From NCBI GenBank assembly GCA_014896295.1, contig JADBKR010000007.1:62001-126000 (forward strand): 64,000 nucleotides of DNA. The letters are read 5' to 3'. Under the pieces are notes generated by a model that was not told the DNA's origin, made no database searches, and was given only the letters and a program-made list of their open reading frames with translations. Source of the DNA: Limnochordaceae bacterium. Lineage in GTDB: Bacteria > Bacillota > Limnochordia > Limnochordales > Geochordaceae. Each line of letters begins with the position of its first letter. The first letter of the stretch is position 1. Positions 32,390-41,430 of this stretch are shown one piece after another. Both the position numbers and the translations under genes were made by a program.

Positions 32390-33941
32390 TCAGAAGCTCA
32401 CGCTCAGCGTGCTGGTGAGCTTGACGTCCTCGACCTTCGGCAGTACGACGACGCCGTTGGCATTCTTCACTTCGCCGGCGGTGGTGCTGTTGACGCCGAG
32501 GCTAACCGAGGCCTTGTCGGAGAACTTGTACGTAGCCTTAGCGCCGAACGTGGTCGAGCTCCCGGTGAGTTCCTCGTCGCCAGCCGTGTACGGATCAGTC
32601 TTGTCGACCCTGACGGTGTAGTTGGCGAGCTCTACGCTCGGAGACACCGTGAGGGCCGGCGTCACTGCGTAATCGAGTCCGAGGGACACCTTCGACGTGG
32701 CATAGAGGATGTCACCGATACCGACGCCATTCGCCCAGGTGTAGTCCCCGGCGGCGCCCAGCGCGTCGTCTTGGTCGGTCGTGTACCCGAAGCTGCCGTT
32801 CAACGTGACGGGCTCGATGGGCGAATACTTCGCCTCGCCGCTCACGTCGAGCGTCGCCTTGTCGTTCTCCTTTTTGGTCGTCGAGGAAACGCTCAGACTG
32901 GCTAGCTCGCCATAGGCTACCTTGCCGGAAATCTCTTGTGTGTGCTTATTCTTCTCCGTACCGCGGCCGTCGTTGGTGTACGCCACCTCGACGCTGACCG
33001 GGTCGATCGGTTTCACCTCGGCGCCGACACCAAACGCGAGCGAGTCCTTGTCCTTGCCCGCGTTCGTTCTGAAGGCCACGCCAGCCTTCGCTGTCAGGAG
33101 CCCGGCCACTGGCGCCTTGACGTCGAAGGACACATCCATGCTGCTCTCGGCGGCGCTCATATCCCCGTTCTGGATCGCTGCGCCCAGCGTGCCAATGCCG
33201 GCGACGTCCATATTGGCCAGCAGGGTCATCGCGTCACCCTCGGCCGTGTCGTAGTCGAACGTGAGGTTGGGCCCGAGAGCGCTGGACTCCACCCGGAACT
33301 TCGGACCGTCAACCTCGCCGGCGGAGGAGATGAACTCGAACAGGTCGGCCTTGTCTCCTGCGTCATAGCTATTGCCCCACGCGGTGAGCGTCAACGGGCC
33401 GGGCTTGACGCTGAGTTGGTACGCACCAAGCTGCGCGCCGATGACGGAGGGCCCGGTGGGGAAATCGTTCCACGATTTGTCCTCCGCAGCGATTCGACGA
33501 TCCAGTGCGGCTACGGTAGCGTCGCCAAGGGCCGGCCCGACGCCCGTAATGTCGCTAGGCACCTTCGGATCAGTAGAAAGAGGAGACGTCACCTCGTAGT
33601 AATTGTCATCGAGATCTTTCACATAGTACTTGCCATTTACGTTAATCCACTGCTTCAGGTACTTACCATCCGGGGACATCCCGTACGACGCCCCGGAGCC
33701 CAGAAGGCTGCCGATGTCCAGGCTCGCATTCCAGAGCTCGCCCTGGGCGGCCTTGAGGGTCAGGCTGGCCGTGTCGACGGATCCGTCTGAAGTTGATGCT
33801 CTTCGCGGTCAGGTCCTGCTCCGCCTTCAGCGTGAACGTGCCGCCGACGGACAGGGTCGGAGCCGGCTGCGCCTCCTCCGCCAGGGCCGGTGCCGCGACG
33901 ACCAGAAGGCCCAGCAGCACCACAAACAGAGTCTTGCGCAT
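32390..33941 (-). CDS. Secreted beta-barrel (porin-like) protein, one frameshift
   Basis: About 516 residues after repair. ATG 33941 follows GAAGGAGG and begins a clean signal peptide (MRKTLFVVLLGLLVVAAPALAEE). The mature chain is made of alternating amphipathic strands rich in Gly, Ser, Thr and Asp (VSLGVNSTTAGEVK, VTLNGSFGYTTDQ, KVSLGLDYAVTPALTVSPSV) and ends in LTSTLSVSF with a terminal Phe, the outer-membrane insertion signature. One extra base near 33788 breaks the frame after KSINF; the next frame resumes DGSVDTASLTLKA. No SLH domain is seen. I do not recognise a named family. The region is visibly less GC-rich than its neighbours. Confidence 0.68.
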
Positions 33942-34369
33942 CGTGGTCCTCCTTCTGACGTATGAGTTGCTCAGGAACGGGATCCCGTTGACGTCGATGA
34001 CGCGCGTACCGATGTCGGACACACGACCCGCAGGCCCGCCGCTCCTGGCCGGACGAGCCGCGGGGAAGTCTCCACGTTTCCTTCCTCGCACACACCCAGC
34101 CCGAACGAGCGGGCCCCCTCCCCCGGTCGCGGCCGTGCGCAACCGGCCCTCGCGGCGCTGGTCGGCCCCCCTTCCTCCCGCAGACTGGGTCCGGGGCGCA
34201 CCACCGGGAAAGGCTCGTCGCGAGTGGGACGGGCTCCCACCGCTGCGTGGGGTTTCGATGCGAGGCATAGAATTCCTTCTCAGGATCTGTCAGCCCTGGG
34301 GAAGGATCGCGTTTGCCCGAGGCACCATGCCCGGGGCTGTCGAGGCCTGCCGCACGTCGACACGGTCCC

Positions 34370-34413
34370 AGGAAAAAGAGGGAAGGCCCCGGGCCTTTGC
34401 CCGGAGCCTTCCC
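34370..34413 (-). terminator. Intrinsic terminator of the second porin-like gene
   Basis: GGGAAGGC (34380-34387) pairs with GCCTTCCC (34406-34413), and an inner CCGGGC/GCCCGG stem closes a 4-nt loop. On the minus strand the stem is followed by TCTTTTTCC. Confidence 0.9.
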
Positions 34414-34517
34414 CCGCCGGGCCTGCCGGTGCGGAGGCGGAACGCCGGCCACGGTGCTTGCCCCCTGAAGGCAGGCCCGGCGCGCTGCGGCCAGGCGCCG
34501 CAGCGTGGAGTCGCTCG

Positions 34518-35876
34518 TCAGAACTCCGCCTTGAGGCCCGCCTCGGCCCAGGCGCCCTTGGCCGTGTCGTAGTGGATCCCCGTCGACAGGCCGTTGGGAG
34601 CCGTGTAGCTCACGTCCGCCCCGTAGCTGAGCGAGCTGTCGGCCGCCCGCTTCACCCGGGCCGCGACCCCGATGCCGGGCAACTGGGGCACCGCGTTGAC
34701 GGTGGCCTCGGCGCTCAGCTCGTGGCTGATGCCTGCGGGCTCGATGGTCGCCTCGTACTTGGGCGTGACGGTCATGCCGGTGACGGCCATCGGATAGGCC
34801 ACGGAGACCGTGCTCTTCTGGAGGGCGACGCCCTCGTTGAGCCGGAAGTCGCCGCTCGCCGCCAGCTCGAAGCCGTCGAGGGTCGTGCTGGCCGCGACCG
34901 AGGCGTCACGGTTGAAGACGTTGGCCTTGTAGTAGTGATCGAGGCTCGCCTTCAGGTCCACGCCCTGCTGCACCGTGTGCACGCCGACCACGACGCCCCG
35001 CTCGTCCTTGTTGTTGGCGAGCCAGTCGATGCGGGTGGTCTCGTCGGCCGGGTCGTACTCGGCCTTCTGATAGGCCGGGTCGAAGCCGGGCTCGACGTTG
35101 CGGTACTCGGCGTTGAGGGTCAGGTTGGGCATGACGGCGGCCTCGGCGTCGAGCCGGGTCATGGCCGCCGGCCGCGCGCCCTCGCCGGAGCGGGCGTAGG
35201 TGCCGCTCACGTTGATCCAGGGCATCGGCATGCCGGAGGCGCCGATCTCCCAGTCGTGGCGGCCGTTGACGTTGACCGCGGTGACGCTGCCGGTGGCGCC
35301 GAGGAGCTCGGCGCGTACCTGGGCGCCGGAGACGGTGAACGGATCGCCGTACTTGGTGACGTTACCCGCTGCGTCCTTCTCCAGCGCCGCGGCGTCCCGG
35401 CCCACGAAGGCCGATACCGAGACCGGGCCGTAGCCGAGGCCGGAGATGGACAGGCCCTCCCGGTCGAAGGTCGCGATGTAGGGCGAGAGCCCCACGTCCA
35501 GGCTACCGAGGCGGGCGGTGGTGTTGGGGCCGCCCTCCCAGAGCTTGCCGTTGGCCTCCACGAACGCCCGCTCCACCGAGATCTGCCCGAGCCCGGGCCC
35601 CGGGGCGAACGGCATGCGCGCCTCGAGCGGCGCCAGTTGGAGGAACGCCCGCACGCCGCGCTCGGGGCTGCCCATGACGGCGTTGAGCTTCAGCGTGGTG
35701 GCGGCCGACACGCCCGCCGGGTTGTCCGGGTCGGGCGCATGGTCCTTCATCCACTGCTGCTGGCGCCAGGTCAGGTTGCTCTCCATCGAACCGCTGATCT
35801 GGAGGTCTTGGGCCAGCGCCGGCGCGGCCATGGCGGCCACCAGCACGGCCGAGACCACGAGAGCCAGCTTTTTCAT
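34518..35876 (-). CDS. Secreted beta-barrel (porin-like) protein
   Basis: 452 residues, intact. Signal peptide MKKLALVVSAVLVAAMAAPALA is followed by a mature N-terminus QDLQISGSMESNLTW. Repeated strand-turn-strand segments such as PNLTLNAEYRNVEP, VDLKASLDHYYKANV, MTVTPKYEATIEPAG and SLSYGADVSYTAPNGLSTGIHYD alternate polar and aromatic residues. The chain ends AEAGLKAEF with a terminal Phe. This pattern fits an outer-membrane barrel and is unexpected in a monoderm. It is transcribed alone, with its own terminator, 577 bp upstream of the first porin-like gene. Confidence 0.68.
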   Translation of the reverse strand: MKKLALVVSAVLVAAMAAPALAQDLQISGSMESNLTWRQQQWMKDHAPDPDNPAGVSAATTLKLNAVMGSPERGVRAFLQLAPLEARMPFAPGPGLGQISVERAFVEANGKLWEGGPNTTARLGSLDVGLSPYIATFDREGLSISGLGYGPVSVSAFVGRDAAALEKDAAGNVTKYGDPFTVSGAQVRAELLGATGSVTAVNVNGRHDWEIGASGMPMPWINVSGTYARSGEGARPAAMTRLDAEAAVMPNLTLNAEYRNVEPGFDPAYQKAEYDPADETTRIDWLANNKDERGVVVGVHTVQQGVDLKASLDHYYKANVFNRDASVAASTTLDGFELAASGDFRLNEGVALQKSTVSVAYPMAVTGMTVTPKYEATIEPAGISHELSAEATVNAVPQLPGIGVAARVKRAADSSLSYGADVSYTAPNGLSTGIHYDTAKGAWAEAGLKAEF

Positions 35877-36525
35877 CGAGCGGAATCCCCCTCATTGGAG
35901 TGCATCCACTGCCGTTGTGACGACGCCACGTCAACTGCACGACGACGGTGCTGCGACGCATGCTGCGATGGGGTGGCCGTGCCGGCCCTCCGGGGCGAAG
36001 GGGGACGCTCGAAGAGTATCCTCGTTGCCTCCCGAACGGCTCTCCCTCACCCTGCCGGCGGCTCCCCGGCTGCGACGGGTGGTGCGACCCTCACGCCTCG
36101 ACCGGCTGCGGCCCCTCGGCACCGTGCGGTACTCATGCTGCCGGCGACCGTATGTGCTGCGGCCCCCCTTCCCGGGCCGCCGGAGGTGGCGTGAACGGGT
36201 GGAGCTCCGTCCGTGGCTCTCCAAGGGTCTTGCAACGGTATGGGGGATGTGAAGGTGCCGGCCCTTCCGTGGCGGGCCCCCGCCCGGGCGCCCGCGGCCG
36301 CCGCCTTTCCGTGCGGGCGGCCCTGCGTGACGTCCGAGACGCTCGAGGGCGCCTCGGGCGAGGGAGCGCCTCCTGTGCGCTGGTGATGTTACATACCGGT
36401 GTTTAGCCCTCCTGCCGGGCAAGGCTGGCTAACTGCTGGCGCGCGAACCAGGCTCGGCCCAGGGCCTCCTGCCAATGGCGCTGCTTCCGGTGACGCCCTG
36501 GCCGGAGGGCAGGGCCGGCTTTCGC
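35877..36525. other. 649-bp intergenic region without a supported gene
   Basis: It separates the porin-like genes from the YvlD-like gene. A GAGGGGG site precedes the porin start and TTGACG is present on the minus strand near 35930, but no well-spaced -10 box was found. Reading frames here have no recognisable domain and biased composition. Confidence 0.5.
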
Positions 36526-36875
36526 TCAGGCCCCGTCCTGGATGAGCCAGCCGATGGCAGCGCTGACGATGCTGAGGAGGAGACTCCCCCACAGGGCCGA
36601 CCACAGCCCCGCCACCGAGAACCCCGGCACCAGGGCGGCGGTCAGCCACAGCATGAGGGCATTGACGACCCAGGGTGAACAGGCCAAGCGGTCAGGAGGT
36701 TGATCGGCAGGGTCAGGAGCAGGAAGAGGGGCCGGATGAACGCGTTGACCAGCCCCAGCACGGCCGCCGCCAGCAGCGCCGCCAGGACCCCATGGACGTC
36801 GATACCTTTGATGATGCCGGCCACGATCAGAAGCGCCACGGCGTTGATGAGCCAGCGCGCCACCCAGCCTTTCAT
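36526..36875 (-). CDS. YvlD-like 4-TM membrane protein (PF04020 phage-holin-like family), frameshifted
   Basis: About 115 residues after repair. Segments VARWLINAVALLIVAGIIKGI, LLAAAVLGLVNAFIRPLF, LLTLPINLLT and VVNALMLWLTAALVPGFSVA match the PF04020 pattern (VNAFIRP...LTLPIN....VNA..L.). Between 36670 and 36690 the reading passes through three frames (LLT, then GLFTL, then VVNALM), which requires two single-base insertions. ATG 36875. It is the last gene of the envelope operon; the Bacillus counterpart YvlD is in the SigW-controlled yvlABCD operon. Confidence 0.75.
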
Positions 36876-36926
36876 AGCGGTGCCCCGTCCCCCCAGGATG
36901 CTTCCGTACTCGGGACGTCTCGCCCC

Positions 36927-37517
36927 TCATTCGACGACGATCTCGACGCCGGTGTCGTCTTCGTCGCGCACCTCCAGGATCTTGCCGTACGCCCCCCACT
37001 CGATCTGCGCCAGGAGCTCCTTCAGGTCGATCCCTTCGAGGTGCCTGGCCGCCGACCTGGGCACGAGCCGCAGCGCCGAGTGGGCCAGGGCGATCGGGAT
37101 GTTGAGGCGCATCCGGTCCTCCCCCTCTTCGAAGACCCGGATCTGCAGCGTCCTGCCTCGCACCTCGCCGCCCCGCGGGCCGGCGCCGCCCTGTGCGCGG
37201 GTACCGCCGGGCGTACCCATCCCGCCCGGCGCGCCCGGAGCCGGCGCGAGCGCCTCGAGCAGCCGGAGCGCCTCCTCCGGGCGCAGGCGCCCCGCCTCCA
37301 CCATCCGGAGAATGCGCAGGCGGTCGTCGGGCGGCTCGCCCTCACCCGTGCCGCCGGACGGCGCGGCTTTCCCGGCGCCCGGCGAGGCTTCTTCCGGGCG
37401 CGGCGGGGCCTGCGGCAGAGGCTTCTTCTCGCCTTCGTCCCCTGCCCCCCGCCGCTCGCGGGCGCCGGCTACGCCGCCTGGCTCCTCTCGTTCGTCGACG
37501 GGTTCATCGGGCCACAT
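36927..37517 (-). CDS. SHOCT-like domain protein
   Basis: 196 residues, cytoplasmic, no signal peptide. The N-terminal third is low-complexity Pro/Gly/Glu. A SHOCT-like helical pair (LRILRMVEAGRLRPEEALRL) lies at about residues 67-90, and after a Gly-rich linker a beta domain follows (LQIRVFEEGEDRMRLNIPIA, HLEGIDLKELLAQIEWGAYG) ending VRDEDDTGVEIVVE. The C-terminal half resembles a domain found beside YvlB-type proteins. Function unknown; it sits between the YvlB-like and YvlD-like genes. Confidence 0.72.
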   Translation of the reverse strand: MWPDEPVDEREEPGGVAGARERRGAGDEGEKKPLPQAPPRPEEASPGAGKAAPSGGTGEGEPPDDRLRILRMVEAGRLRPEEALRLLEALAPAPGAPGGMGTPGGTRAQGGAGPRGGEVRGRTLQIRVFEEGEDRMRLNIPIALAHSALRLVPRSAARHLEGIDLKELLAQIEWGAYGKILEVRDEDDTGVEIVVE

Positions 37518-37548
37518 GCGTGCCGCCCCCTTCCTCCCCGCACCGGCT

Positions 37549-38771
37549 TCACTCGCTCGTGATGCTGGCGCTGCCGGTGATGGTGCGCACGTCGACGTGC
37601 AGCGTGCGGGCCGACTCGGCGAGGTGCGGGCTCTGGTGTTCGACCTGCTGGCGGCCCATGCGGGCCGTCTGGGTGATGAGCACCGTGCCGGGCACCTCGA
37701 CCTGCGTGGAGCCCCAGTTGGTCGACGCCCGCAGCGACAGCCCGAGCTCCTTGCGCTCGGCCGCCTCGCGCACGGCCGCCGGCAGGATGACCCGCACGCC
37801 GCCGTTGGACGCCTGGACGTCGAGGCGCTGGTGGGCGGCGCCCTCGGGCCGCCACAGCGGCCGCAGCGTCACGGAACCGTTGGACGTCGACACTTCCATC
37901 TCGGCGCCGCCCACGCTGCCCGTCACGGCGCCGTTGGACGAGCGGGCCTCGAGCACGTCGGCCTGCACCCCGTCCAGCACCAGGGAACCGTTGGAGGTGC
38001 GGGCCACCACCCGCTGCGCCTCGACCTGGGAGAGGTCGATGCGCCCGTTGCTGCTGCGCACGTCGACCGTCGTGCCGCGCACCCCCCGCACCGCGACCGA
38101 CCCGTTGGACGTCTCCACCTCGAGGCGCACCGTCACGGGGGCAGGACGAGTTCGAGGTCGGCGCTGCCGATGCTCCAGCTCTCGGCGCGGGCCGTGAGGC
38201 CGGTGGGGCCCTGGGTCACGGAGACGAGGTGCTGGCCCTGGGAGCGGGCTTCCTCGGGCGTGCGGGCGCGGACGCGCTTTCGCACCGTGAGGCGCCAGGT
38301 GCGGCCGGCCTGGGGGTCGGTGTGGACCCGCACCGTGCCGTTGGGAGTCGCCAGGTGCACCTGGGGCACCGCGCCCTCGGCGAACTCGCCGGCCATCTCG
38401 TCGGTGAAGGCGTGGGCCGGCAGCGCCAGCGTCCCGAACTGGCCGAACGCCTGGGCGATGCGGTCGGCCACCGTGCGGCCCACGTCGGCCATCCGGTCGG
38501 CCACGTCGCCCACCTTCTCGCCGACGTCGGCGGAGGCGACGACCCGCTGGACCCGCTGGGCGAACTCGTCGGCGAGCTCCGAGACCCGCGAGCCGAACTG
38601 CTCGGCCCAGCGGCCGAGGTCGACGGTGCGTTCGGAGCCGGGCTCGGGGGCCCCCTCGGCGGCCGGCCCCTGGAGGGCCTTCAGCAGTTCGACGGCCTGG
38701 TCGGGCGTGATCTTGCCCTCTTCGAGCATCTTCAGGATCATGCGCCGTTCTTCGGCGACGTCGTCAGCCAT
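37549..38771 (-). CDS. YvlB-like SHOCT + DUF4097 beta-helix protein (one frameshift)
   Basis: About 407 residues after repair. The N-terminus carries a SHOCT-like motif (RRMILKMLEEGKITPDQAVE), then a helical linker, then DUF4097 with at least six repeats of the T/SSNGxV kind (VETSNGSVAVRG, VRSSNGRIDLSQ, ARTSNGSLVLDG, ARSSNGAVTGS, VSTSNGSVTLRP, VQASNGGVRVIL), which should fold as a short beta-helix. The apparent stop after LELVLPP is caused by five C where six are expected (38138-38142); with six, the chain reads LPPVTVRLEVETSNG. Bacillus YvlB and LiaX relate to envelope stress. Confidence 0.8.
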
Positions 38772-38843
38772 GCTTGATCACCTTCCTGTGATTGGGTCTC
38801 CCTGTCGACCTTCGCCCTCGAGGCCCTGGCGGCCTCGGGGCGG

Positions 38844-39347
38844 TCAGCCTCCTCGGGACTCCTCGCCGGCGCCGCCCGGAAGCCCGCGGAGGCGGGCGAG
38901 CGCCTGGTCGACGGTGATTTCGCCCCGTTCCAGGGCCTCGAGGATCCGGCGGCGCTCCGGCAAGGCCACGACGGCAGCGGCGAGGGAGGGAGGCGCCTGC
39001 CGGGGCGGCGGGGGTGGCGAAGGCGGCGGCGGAGGCCCGGGCTCCTCGACCCGGCCGACGACCTCGCCCCGCTCCAGCCGGTAGCCGAGCGCCTCGATGA
39101 CCGACTCGAGCCGGGCACGGATGGCCGGGTAGGAGAGACCGAGCATCCGCTCCATCTCCCGCAGGTTGCCGCGGGCCGCGATGAAAAGCTCGGCGAACTC
39201 CCGCTGTTCGGCGCTCAGGGCGCAAAAAGAGCAAAGGGCGAACGACCCCTCGAGCGCCGTGCGGCAGGTCGGGCAGCGGAGGCGCTCCACCTCCAGGCGT
39301 GCGCCGCAGACGGGGCAGATACCCGGCGCCACCGGTTTGCCCGGCAT
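38844..39347 (-). CDS. DUF2089 zinc-ribbon/HTH protein with C-terminal SHOCT-like motif
   Basis: 167 residues. Two CxxC pairs (CPVCGARLEVERLRCPTC) form a zinc ribbon and are followed by CSFC, then a helix-turn-helix-like segment (GNLREMERMLGLSYPAIRAR) typical of DUF2089. A Pro-rich linker leads to RRRILEALERGEITVDQALA, a SHOCT-like motif. ATG 39347 follows GGAAGG. The zinc ribbon plus HTH suggests a transcription regulator of this operon; that is inference. Confidence 0.82.
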   Translation of the reverse strand: MPGKPVAPGICPVCGARLEVERLRCPTCRTALEGSFALCSFCALSAEQREFAELFIAARGNLREMERMLGLSYPAIRARLESVIEALGYRLERGEVVGRVEEPGPPPPPSPPPPPRQAPPSLAAAVVALPERRRILEALERGEITVDQALARLRGLPGGAGEESRGG

Positions 39348-39379
39348 CCGTGCGATCCTTCCTTTCCTGCAGCCGGCCG

Positions 39380-39628
39380 TCAGAGGAGCGGCCGGAGCGT
39401 GCCCGGCCCCTTTAGGGTGCCCCGGCGCAAGCGGGCGACCAGCGCCCGCAGGGCGGCGGCGAAACGCCCGGCCGGCCCGCCGGTGCGGGCGGGGCCATGG
39501 CCTGGCCCGCCGCGACCGTGGCGGCCGCGTGCCCTCCGGATCTCCCGTTGGAGGGCGGCCTCCTGCCATTGCTCTTCCATCCTGGCCCGGGCCAGGCGGT
39601 AGTCAAACGTGTGTCCTGTGAAATCCAT
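39380..39628 (-). CDS. Small basic protein, first gene of the envelope operon
   Basis: 82 residues, unrecognised. ATG 39628 is preceded by GAGGTGGG at good distance and lies 59 bp after a promoter -10 box. An acidic-basic helical N-terminus (DYRLARARMEEQWQEAALQR) is followed by a Gly/Arg-rich middle and a basic C-terminus. An in-frame ATG at 39715 lies inside the -35 box and is rejected. Confidence 0.55.
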   Translation of the reverse strand: MDFTGHTFDYRLARARMEEQWQEAALQREIRRARGRHGRGGPGHGPARTGGPAGRFAAALRALVARLRRGTLKGPGTLRPLL

Positions 39629-39686
39629 GGCGCCCACCTCGCTGTCGAAGACGGGCGCCGCCGGCGGCATCCCTCGTGCCGCCTCT

Positions 39687-39715
39687 ACCATACGCTGGCG
39701 CGTCGAGAAAGTCAA
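39687..39715 (-). promoter_or_regulatory. Promoter of the envelope operon
   Basis: Minus-strand TTGACT (39715-39710) and TATGGT (39692-39687) with 17-bp spacing. It serves the five-gene run down to 36526, whose internal gaps are 31-72 bp. Confidence 0.65.
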
Positions 39716-39746
39716 TACCGCATATGCACATCTCTTATATGCGACC

Positions 39747-40274
39747 TTAATCTTTTGAGAAGCCTCCGCCCCTCAGCCTCTTCCATCGACGCACCAGGCG
39801 ATCGCACTCTTCCGTTGGCAGGCGGGATCCCGCCGCAAGCATCGTGTTAAGGCACTGCTCGGCCGCGGTTGCGGCGATGAGTCCGCGTTGTACCAAGCAA
39901 TCCATTAGCCAGAGCGTGCCATGCACGGTCACCTGCTGCTCCTGGCAGAACCTCCGCAGCGGGCCGTCCCCTGTCAAAACCCCAGCACCGAGGTCGCAGG
40001 CAAGCAAGTAGACAGAGATGTCCTGTACCGACAGAGCCGACCTGCTCTCAGCGATCCGGGACAACTCCGGTATTTGATGGCTTGCCATGGTGCGGGCTTG
40101 CATTCCCAATGACCGCAGGTGTGCAGCAAGGGAGGCGGGCAGCTCTTCTGAAATGACAAGATCGGGCGACACGAAGTCGATCCCCAACCCAAACACCGCT
40201 TGCAGCGCGTGCTGGCACAAGTGCAGGTCGATCCAAACCGTCGCGTCAACCACGTACACTGTGGGTTGGTGCAT
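39747..40274 (-). CDS. PIN-domain protein, likely toxin
   Basis: 175 residues. The PIN nuclease pattern is visible: YVVDATVWIDLHL (first acidic residue), PDLVISEELPA (Glu), LSVQDISVYLLACDLGAGVLTGDGPLR (two Asp) and HGTLWLMDCLV. The start at 40274 lies inside the end of the upstream XRE/ImmA gene (29-bp overlap), so translation is coupled. Expected activity is RNA cleavage, held in check by the partner. Base composition is visibly less GC-rich than the flanks, suggesting transfer. Confidence 0.8.
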   Translation of the reverse strand: MHQPTVYVVDATVWIDLHLCQHALQAVFGLGIDFVSPDLVISEELPASLAAHLRSLGMQARTMASHQIPELSRIAESRSALSVQDISVYLLACDLGAGVLTGDGPLRRFCQEQQVTVHGTLWLMDCLVQRGLIAATAAEQCLNTMLAAGSRLPTEECDRLVRRWKRLRGGGFSKD

Positions 40275-41307
40275 TGGCTGGTCTTAATTGAGAGCGAAGT
40301 TCTATGACGCGAATGCCGAGAAGTTCGGCGGCTCGGGACTCGGAGACCAGCCCCTCGCTGAGCAACCGGTAGACCAGATCGGTCAGGCGCCGTGGCCGCT
40401 CAGGCGTCAGGCTGGGGCCGGGCTCCTGCCTGTGCCAGCCCCTGCTCCGAAGTGCCACCATCCAGCGCCTGTATTCGCTGTCGGTTATCACGTCAAGGTC
40501 GCGTGCTCGCCGAATCCAAGCTTGTACGCTGAGCCCGTAGCGCACCTTGAGCGAGACCAGTTCCTGGAGGCTCAATCGCCGGCGGCTCTGGCCTAGCTCC
40601 CGCCTCACGACGGCGGCTGGCACGAGAAAGGCCGCGGCGAACCGGTTGGCCGCGTCTTCTGGATCGACCGCTTGCGCCTCCAGGACGAGATGTCCGAGTT
40701 CATGGGCCACGCTGAAGCGCCCGCGGTCGCCTGGCATGCCGTCGCGAACCACGATCACCGGGCTACCGTCGTCGACCGAGAAAGTCAGGGCGTCGAAGGC
40801 GTCGTCCGCCCGGATCGTCCCGACGCGAATGCCTCTCGCCTCGAGCTCTGCGGTCAAATTAGCGATGGGGTCGAGCCCGAGCGACCACTGGTGGCGCAGT
40901 TGCTCTGCCGCTCGCTCCACCGCGTCGAGGGACTGCACCGCTCGATCGGGCAAGGCCGGCCGCACGAACGTCACGCGTTCGGCCGGTGGCAGGAAGGATT
41001 CTGCGGCAAGATACCTTCCGACCCACTCTTCGACTCGCGCCATGATGTGGGATAAGGCGCGTGCCGACAACCGGGACGGCCGGCTGCGAAAAGCGGGCCT
41101 GACGCCGATGACGGGCTGCGGTCGCAGGAGGTAATCGGGGCGTACCCCCAAGGACGCGGCCAGCTTGAGCAGCACCGCCGACCCCGGCACGTCGAGTCCA
41201 CGCTCGTACTTCGAAATGGCCTGCGCGCTCACTCCCACGCGCTGTGCGAGGTCACGCAGGCTGAGGCCGGAGGCTTTTCGCGCAAGACGAAGTCGCTCGC
41301 CCAGCAT
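40246..41307 (-). CDS. XRE-family regulator fused to ImmA/IrrE-type metallopeptidase, likely antitoxin
   Basis: 353 residues. An N-terminal Cro/CI helix-turn-helix (LRLARKASGLSLRDLAQRVG, residues 5-60) is followed by a COG2856 domain with zinc motif VAHELGHLVLE (HExxH-like) and DPEDAANRFAAAFLVPAAVV. Proteins of this build commonly repress their own promoter and are degraded or activated by proteolysis. It precedes the PIN gene with overlap, and an inverted repeat straddles its promoter. Confidence 0.85.
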   Translation of the reverse strand: MLGERLRLARKASGLSLRDLAQRVGVSAQAISKYERGLDVPGSAVLLKLAASLGVRPDYLLRPQPVIGVRPAFRSRPSRLSARALSHIMARVEEWVGRYLAAESFLPPAERVTFVRPALPDRAVQSLDAVERAAEQLRHQWSLGLDPIANLTAELEARGIRVGTIRADDAFDALTFSVDDGSPVIVVRDGMPGDRGRFSVAHELGHLVLEAQAVDPEDAANRFAAAFLVPAAVVRRELGQSRRRLSLQELVSLKVRYGLSVQAWIRRARDLDVITDSEYRRWMVALRSRGWHRQEPGPSLTPERPRRLTDLVYRLLSEGLVSESRAAELLGIRVIELRSQLRPANAPTHSVRG

Positions 41308-41328
41308 GGCAGCTCACTCGTCCGTTTC

Positions 41329-41369
41329 CGGTTTACAGTTTAGACGATCATCGGCGATCTTGTAAACCG
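41329..41369 (-). promoter_or_regulatory. Promoter flanked by a 9-bp inverted repeat (probable XRE operator)
   Basis: CGGTTTACA (41329-41337) and TGTAAACCG (41361-41369) are perfect inverted repeats 23 bp apart. On the minus strand one half-site contains the -35 TTTACA, and a -10 TAAACT, 18 bp downstream, borders the other. Binding by the XRE protein would block its own transcription. Confidence 0.7.
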
Positions 41370-41430
41370 TCAACGGCGGGCGGTATCGCCGAGTACCTGA
41401 GCAATATCCTGCTCACCGATGCCGCACGGG

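Noticed and set aside
35948-36406. Open frames on both strands of the 649-bp gap
   Set aside because: No ribosome site, no recognisable domain, and Arg/Pro-heavy composition expected by chance at this GC content.
37549-38136. A separate DUF4097 gene starting at 38136
   Set aside because: The preceding frame ends exactly at a C-run where one more C would fuse the two, and the DUF4097 fold is split in its middle; one frameshifted gene is more likely.
39629-39715. Longer version of the small basic protein starting at 39715
   Set aside because: The first codon would lie within the -35 box of the operon promoter, and a better ribosome site precedes ATG 39628.
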